This document shows positions 58,572-64,000 of a stretch of 64,000 nt of DNA, in pieces. How positions within the stretch are numbered: position 1 is the stretch's first letter; every line of letters starts with the position of its first letter. The translations under genes were made by a program, and so were the position numbers. This DNA is from Oscillospiraceae bacterium (GTDB taxonomy: Bacteria > Bacillota > Clostridia > Oscillospirales > Acutalibacteraceae), in NCBI GenBank assembly GCA_031262985.1, contig JAISGQ010000009.1:25646-89645 (forward strand). The letters are read 5' to 3'. The notes below the pieces were generated by a model. The model was not told the DNA's origin. It searched no databases and saw nothing but the letters and a program-made list of their open reading frames with translations.

Positions 58572-59546
58572 ATGAATTCTATTTTCGCTTTAATCATAGT
58601 CGCATTGCTTGCGGCAATTGTTATTCTCATCCCTATTCTAATCGGAGTGTACGTCTATCACGATGCGAAAAAACGCGGCATGGACGCGGTTTTGTGGGCG
58701 TTGGTGGCGGTGCTTGTGCCGAGCTTTGTGGGACTGATTATCTATCTGATTATCAGGAGCAACAACCCGAACCGCGACTGCCCGAACTGCAAAAAGCCCG
58801 TGTCGGATGAGTACGCGCTGTGTCCCTATTGCGGAGTTCCGCTAAAGGAGACCTGTCCGTCGTGCCAAGCTTCCGTAGACAGAAGCTGGAAGCTCTGCCC
58901 TAAGTGCGGTGAGGAGCTGCCCGAGCTTTCCGAGTCGGAGGACTCTCCCGCCAAGCCGAAAAAGGACAGAAAACTGCTGGGCATTATACTTGCCGCAGTT
59001 TTCATGCCGATTGTAATATTCGTTTTAGGCGTCCTCGGCATAGGTTACTTGAGGTTCGATAACAAGGCTGTCGTCGGTTCGATGAGTTTAAGGACTAACC
59101 TCGTAACAAGAGTAGATTTGGCAGACCTCGACATTATTAACAATGTAGCTGATTGGACAGCTGCTTGTGATGCCAAAGGGAAAGGCGTTTATGTACTAAA
59201 GCTTGACGATTATGCGGCAAGAAATCAATTATCTCTTGATCCGTACTATTCGGGAGAAATTAATGTTTTCTACGTATATATCAATACCTACGCGGACGAA
59301 TACAATAAGGATATTGACTATAAAAGACACTATAAGGCTTCGGCTCCTCTGCTTTCCCCTTTTGGGAATACGATAGAAATCAGCTACGAAACTACAACCG
59401 ACAGTGCCTCCGAGCTTTTCCCCACCTACGAATTGTCCGAAATCACAACGCAGGATTACAACATAGGCGGATTGACCATCTATGTAGACGGAAAGAAAGC
59501 CGACTATGAATTAACTCTCTTATCCGATATGCTGGCTCATAATTAA
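58572..59546 (+). CDS. Membrane protein with double zinc ribbon
   Basis: CPNCKKPVSDEYALCPYCGVPLKETCPSCQASVDRSWKLCPKCGEEL plus N-terminal TM (PLDc_N-like) and extracytoplasmic domain. Confidence 0.75.
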   Translation: MNSIFALIIVALLAAIVILIPILIGVYVYHDAKKRGMDAVLWALVAVLVPSFVGLIIYLIIRSNNPNRDCPNCKKPVSDEYALCPYCGVPLKETCPSCQASVDRSWKLCPKCGEELPELSESEDSPAKPKKDRKLLGIILAAVFMPIVIFVLGVLGIGYLRFDNKAVVGSMSLRTNLVTRVDLADLDIINNVADWTAACDAKGKGVYVLKLDDYAARNQLSLDPYYSGEINVFYVYINTYADEYNKDIDYKRHYKASAPLLSPFGNTIEISYETTTDSASELFPTYELSEITTQDYNIGGLTIYVDGKKADYELTLLSDMLAHN

Positions 59547-59590
59547 CTTGCGGTATTAGCACTCCGCACTCAGCGCGAGCACACAAAAAT

Positions 59591-59622
59591 AACGCCCCCT
59601 GACTTTAAGCCAAGGGGCGTTA
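59591..59622. terminator. Terminator-like hairpin
   Basis: AACGCCCCCTGAC...CAAGGGGCGTT. Confidence 0.55.
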
Positions 59623-59638
59623 GATGCACTTATGCTAA

Positions 59639-60331
59639 TTAGCAATTCTCAGGGCGGCGAAGCTGAACAGCTATGCCGATAATTTTAACAGGAGTTTCGG
59701 CAATCTCCTGCGTGGAGTAAAATTCGCTGCTGTAGGCGGGGTCAAGAGGAATGAAGTACTTGCCCTCGCGCTTCTTGTCGATAAGGCACAGGAACGCCGG
59801 CGCGCCTCCTACGCTGACAAGAGCAACCTGATCCTTAGACGCCTTTATCTTCTTCTCAAAAATCACTATATCGTTTGCGAAGTATCTGGGAGCAAACCTG
59901 CCGCTTGAAATTTTGTAGGCGAAAAATGTGCGTCCGCCCTTGAGCCATGATGTGGGAATAATTTCGGTGGAGTCCAAATCCTTCTCGCCCTGATTGTAGT
60001 CGGTGAGCGAGGTGTACACATTGAGTATGTATCCTGTACCCTCAGTGCCTTGAGTTATAGAGCCGTTGTTATCGACATCGGACTTGCCGAGCAGGTAGTC
60101 CGCCGGAACGCCCAGTATGATGCTCAGGCAGTAAATCATACTGGCTGAGGGGGCGTGTACTCCGTTCTCATACTTTGAGAGCATACCCTTGTTGGTGCTT
60201 GCGCCGAAATCGCGGTTGAGGCGGTCGGCTATGTCACTCAGTGACATTCCCGCGTTGCGCCTTACTTTTTTCATCCGTGCGCCGATTTCAATTGCTTCTG
60301 TCCTTTTTTCTTCAGTTCTGATTTTTCTCAT
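59639..60331 (-). CDS. XRE-family HTH regulator with S24/LexA-like C-terminal fold lacking catalytic residues
   Basis: RMKKVRRNAGMSLSDIADRLNRDFGASTNKGMLSKYENGVHAPSASMIYCLSIILGVPADYLLG; ISSGRFAPRYFANDIVIFEKK. Confidence 0.8.
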   Translation of the reverse strand: MRKIRTEEKRTEAIEIGARMKKVRRNAGMSLSDIADRLNRDFGASTNKGMLSKYENGVHAPSASMIYCLSIILGVPADYLLGKSDVDNNGSITQGTEGTGYILNVYTSLTDYNQGEKDLDSTEIIPTSWLKGGRTFFAYKISSGRFAPRYFANDIVIFEKKIKASKDQVALVSVGGAPAFLCLIDKKREGKYFIPLDPAYSSEFYSTQEIAETPVKIIGIAVQLRRPENC

Positions 60332-60848
60332 AAATTTTACCTCCTTAAAGTAGTATTGTATGCCGCTTGCCGCCGCCTCGCGGTGTCGGGACAGCAATCA
60401 AAGCGGTAAACAATACTTTTTCGCCTTCACTCATTTTTTTGCAGCTGTTTTCGCGCAGTCTTCAGCGCGGGAGAGGAAATAATACTGTACTTGCTGTCAA
60501 TCAAAATCAACTTACGAATCCACAATCAATTTTATCCCGAGAAAACAGAGTGCGCCAAAGCTCCGTTTTACGTAAGATACAGTGTCGGAAACAAATTTTA
60601 TATTATCACCTGAAACACCTAATCCATATTATATAACATTTTTGCTCAAAAAGAAAGGTTTTAGAAAAAATTTCCGGAGAATTTTTTAAAAAAACTCGTC
60701 AGAATATTTATCGTTTTTACTATTTCAATCAAGCAATTATATAATATCATAAAGCGATACAGAAGTCAAGCGTTTGAGGTGAAAATAATCGAAATAAAAG
60801 CGAATATATCAGAGCGTGTTTTTATATGGGTAATTATTCTCATAAATA

Positions 60849-62747
60849 TTGAGTTTGAGTTTTTTTTGTGTTACAATCATTTTATGTAATAACTACAATC
60901 AGAGCGGAGATGCAGAAGTATTGGAAAATAACAAGACACACAAACGCAAAAACACAAACACAAAAACGCAAACAAAAGCATCCGCGCGGGAGAAAAACAA
61001 CTCCGTCACACTCCCCGAGCCTGATGCCGGTGACAAAATTTCAAGCTATATTAAGAGCAGAATTGCAACCGACCGCGGCAGGAAAAATATAATAGCAACG
61101 GCGTTCCTTCTCGCCATGACCGTGCTTTTCCCACTACTGATAGGCAGTCAGAAGTACGGAGCGATAACTAAATTCAAAAACGACACTTTCTACACATTTG
61201 CTTTGATTGCGGGATTTTTAACTCTCGCGGCGATACTCTTTCATTTGATTGAAATGACAGACCAACCGAGGCGGAGAAGTGAGGAGTTGTCCTCCTTCCG
61301 GAAATTTTCGAATTCCTTCACGTTAGCGGACGCCGCCGTACTGCTCTACTGGGCGGGGATGATGATTTCTACCTTGCTCTCCGATTCTCCCCTTCTCTAC
61401 TTTATCGGCAGAACGTCGCGCAACGACGGCGCAGTCATACAGACGCTCTATGTAATGACATACTTCATCATATCGAGAGGGCTGAAATACAGCGAAAACA
61501 AAGCCGCTCTGTTCACCGTAGGAGGAACTGCCGCCTCGTTCGTCGCAATTGTCCACTACTTCGGCTGGGATATTCAGAAAACAGGCTTCGGGATACCGCG
61601 CTGGGAGTTAGCTCTCGTCGCCGATAAGAGCTACAGGGTAAATAACGGCATAAATTTCCTCGGCTCGGTGGGCAATATCAACCTCCTTAGCTATATTTTG
61701 GTAGTCGCAATATGCGTCACCGCAGGGCTTTATATAACCGGAGCGTATAGGAAAAACAAGTGGGCGGCGGGGCTTCTCCTCGTCTGCCTTGCGGTAATGA
61801 GCTACGCGGAACGCTGTGCCAACACCGACGCGGGAGTAGTGGCACTCATATGCGCCGTGATAATTGCCCTGCCCGTATTATGTACATCTGTAGGCAACGT
61901 CATTCGCTATCTTGTCTCCTCGGCAGTTGTGCTGGGAGGGTGGTTTGTCAACATCCTCACGGTGGACATAGCTTTGCAGGAAAAAAGCGTGGAGCAGAAG
62001 CATTATGCCATTGGCTGTGCCGTACTACTCCTCCTCGCCGCCGCAATGCTCCTCTATCTGTTTGAGAAGAAAATTACGGTAAAACCCAAGCTTATCAGAA
62101 TATATTCGGTGGGTTTCATGGTGCTGTGCATAGCGGTGATAGTAGCCGCCGCCCTTCGCGCCGCCGAAACGGAGACTAAGGGCAACCTCTACGAAATGGG
62201 GCAGATACTAAAGGGCAATCTCTCCGACAAATTCGGGACAAGCCGCCTCTACACATGGAAGAGGATTTTCACCGACTTAGACCTTACCTCGCTGTTCGGT
62301 CACGGACCTGACAGCTTTGTCGATGTGTTTAAACAAGCTGCAGGAGACGCCTCGCAGTATTTCCAAAACAGAACGGTAGATAAGGCTCACAACGAGATTT
62401 TGCAGATACTTGTATGTCAGGGGCTGGTTGGCGTTATATCGTTTGTCTCCTTCCTCTTCGGGCTGTGGAGGGACGCAATACGCAGCGAACGCACAAGCGT
62501 CACCGCGCCGCTCTTTGCGGTAGCTGTAACGGCTTATGCCGCTCACTCCATGTTCGGCTACGCGCTTCCCATAAACTCTCCTGTTATGTGGACTATGTTC
62601 GGGCTGTGCGGCGCAGCTATCGCCTCGGCTAAACGGGAGGATAACGACATGAGTGTAATTCTCGGAGCAAAGCGAACCTACGGGAAAGCGGCTTCCGCAG
62701 TAAAGACAGCCCACGGGAAAATTACCTCTACAGGCAATAAAAAATAA
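60849..62747 (+). CDS. O-antigen ligase/polymerase-like multi-TM protein
   Basis: ~12 TM segments; GTSRLYTWKRIFTDLDLTSLFGHGPDSF ... DKAHNEILQILVCQGLVG (Wzy/WaaL-type); likely TTG start near 60920. Confidence 0.75.
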   Translation: MSLSFFCVTIILCNNYNQSGDAEVLENNKTHKRKNTNTKTQTKASAREKNNSVTLPEPDAGDKISSYIKSRIATDRGRKNIIATAFLLAMTVLFPLLIGSQKYGAITKFKNDTFYTFALIAGFLTLAAILFHLIEMTDQPRRRSEELSSFRKFSNSFTLADAAVLLYWAGMMISTLLSDSPLLYFIGRTSRNDGAVIQTLYVMTYFIISRGLKYSENKAALFTVGGTAASFVAIVHYFGWDIQKTGFGIPRWELALVADKSYRVNNGINFLGSVGNINLLSYILVVAICVTAGLYITGAYRKNKWAAGLLLVCLAVMSYAERCANTDAGVVALICAVIIALPVLCTSVGNVIRYLVSSAVVLGGWFVNILTVDIALQEKSVEQKHYAIGCAVLLLLAAAMLLYLFEKKITVKPKLIRIYSVGFMVLCIAVIVAAALRAAETETKGNLYEMGQILKGNLSDKFGTSRLYTWKRIFTDLDLTSLFGHGPDSFVDVFKQAAGDASQYFQNRTVDKAHNEILQILVCQGLVGVISFVSFLFGLWRDAIRSERTSVTAPLFAVAVTAYAAHSMFGYALPINSPVMWTMFGLCGAAIASAKREDNDMSVILGAKRTYGKAASAVKTAHGKITSTGNKK

Positions 62748-62765
62748 GGAGGAGAGTATCGGTCT

Positions 62766-63533
62766 ATGTGTGAAAATTTTGCGGGTGTAAGGACGCTCCT
62801 CCTGACAATTTGCTACGACGGGAGCGGCTACCACGGCTGGCAGATACAGAGCAACGCACACACCGTGCAGGCGGAGTTCCAGAGCGGACTTGCGGCGGTG
62901 CTGGGGCATCTCCCCGACATAAAGGCGTGTTCGCGAACCGACACGGGAGTACACGCGCGGGAGTTTTGCATAAGCTTTGAAACCTCCTCGCCTATACCTC
63001 CCGAGAGGCTGGTTTACGCTCTCAATGTCAATCTGCCGAAGGACATTGCCGCAATTTCGTGCAGGGAGGTCGCTTCCGGTTTTCACGCGCGTTACCACTC
63101 CACAGGCAAGCGGTACGAGTATGTTATACTCAACTCCCCTCTGCGCAGTCCGTTTTTCGAGGGACGCGCCCACCACTTTAAGTACAGGCTCGACGAGCAG
63201 CTACTCGGCAGGGCGGCGGCGCAGTTTGTCGGCACATACGACTTTTCCGCCTTCTGCTCGGCTAAAACCGATGTAGCCGACACCGTGCGTACAGTCAGAG
63301 CGGCAAGAGTAGTCAGAAACGGCGATATAGTTAGCTTCTTCGCGGAGGCGGACGGATTCCTCTACAATATGGTACGTATTATGGCGGGTACTCTGCTGGC
63401 GGTTGCGGCAGGGAGAATCGGCGAAAATGACATAAGGGATATAATCTTGAGCAAGGACAGAAGCCGCGCGGGGACTACTGCTCCTGCCTGCGGGCTTTAT
63501 TTGGATAAGGTGTTTTATGAGCAGGAGATGTAA
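62766..63533 (+). CDS. truA: tRNA pseudouridine(38-40) synthase TruA
   Basis: YDGSGYHGWQIQ, CSRTDTGVHAREFCISF, FLYNMVRIMAGTLL. Confidence 0.94.
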   Translation: MCENFAGVRTLLLTICYDGSGYHGWQIQSNAHTVQAEFQSGLAAVLGHLPDIKACSRTDTGVHAREFCISFETSSPIPPERLVYALNVNLPKDIAAISCREVASGFHARYHSTGKRYEYVILNSPLRSPFFEGRAHHFKYRLDEQLLGRAAAQFVGTYDFSAFCSAKTDVADTVRTVRAARVVRNGDIVSFFAEADGFLYNMVRIMAGTLLAVAAGRIGENDIRDIILSKDRSRAGTTAPACGLYLDKVFYEQEM

Positions 63534-63583
63534 TGGGTGGAATAGTTTGCTCAAGGCTTATGAAGGGCAGGTTTTTATTAGCT

Positions 63584-63732
63584 TTATTGGCTCGGCAATC
63601 AATTGAAAACCTTGCGTAATTATAGTCGAGGATTTTTACTGCCTTGCGAGGCAGTGGACGACGCTTTGCCGTCGCAAAGCGATGGCGATAACGCCGAAAA
63701 GGGAAGGTTTTTATTGGCTATCAGAGCAACAA
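63584..63732. repeat. Repeat family 3, copy C (diverged, inverted)
   Basis: GTCGAGGATTTTTACTGCCTTGCGAGGCAGTGGACGACGCTTTGC... = reverse complement of core of 7296-7455. Confidence 0.7.
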
Positions 63733-63774
63733 TATTTGCTGTAAACGACATAAAGATACGGTGATTTCAGCAAT

Positions 63775-63900
63775 AAGTAGGTCGCACGGCGACCTACACA
63801 GGAAACCCCCGACGAGGGTTTCATTCCCTTCCATGCGTTTTTTGACGATAAAAGAATTTCGCCCTCTGCGGAGGGCGAGTTAGGGCTCTGCCCGATTCTA
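63775..63900. repeat. Repeat family 4, copy 2 (partial)
   Basis: AAGTAGGTCGCACGGCGACCTACACAGGAAACCCCCGACGAGGGTTTC...TCGCCCTCTGCGGAGGGCGA. Confidence 0.8.
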
Positions 63901-63993
63901 AATTAACTTAGAAAACAACAAAGAAAAGCGCGAAAAAGCTTTCGCATATGGGTTTTTTGGGCTTTTCTTGCATTGTTTTGTTAGTTAATTTTG
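63900..63993. repeat. Repeat family 2, copy e (diverged)
   Basis: AATTAACTTAGAAAACAACAAAGAAAAGCGCGAAAAAGC ... GGGCTTTTCTTGCATTGTTTTGTTAGTTAATTTT. Confidence 0.7.
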
Positions 63994-64000
63994 AATGTGA

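Noticed and set aside
62277-63176. 299-aa minus-strand ORF across the O-antigen ligase/truA junction
   Set aside because: Antisense to two well-supported genes.

Overview
Mostly chromosomal segment of a sporulating, low-to-mid GC Clostridia (Oscillospirales/Ruminococcaceae-like by gene content: SpoVT, YerC/YecD, DUF1836, TIGR03960/TIGR03936, mreBCD-mrdA). The left edge is the end of an integrated mobile element: a partial ICE-type HTH gene, then the 3' half of a class II tRNA-Leu(UAA) starting at the anticodon loop. Core features: cysK; a radical-SAM/DUF2344 pair; a TIR + BspA-type LRR protein; a complete pst-phoU operon with two pstB genes; hslO; a VanRS-like two-component system; divergent parE/parC; dcd; a heterodimeric ABC exporter; an ABC-2 transporter; zapA; a U32 peptidase; dut; maf; mreBCD-mrdA; NfeD/flotillin; spoVT; an ECF sigma cassette; an O-antigen-ligase-like protein; truA. 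Most notable: (i) the two PstB ATPases carry complementary lesions (one lost Walker A Lys, Q-loop Gln and Walker B Glu but keeps LSGGQ; the other keeps those motifs but lost LSGGQ), predicting an obligate heterodimeric phosphate importer with one live and one dead ATP site; (ii) four families of 100-300 bp palindromic or multi-hairpin intergenic repeats, including a nested insertion and compensatory base changes between copies; (iii) the TIR-LRR protein. All calls come from reading the sequence and supplied ORFs; no database search was run.
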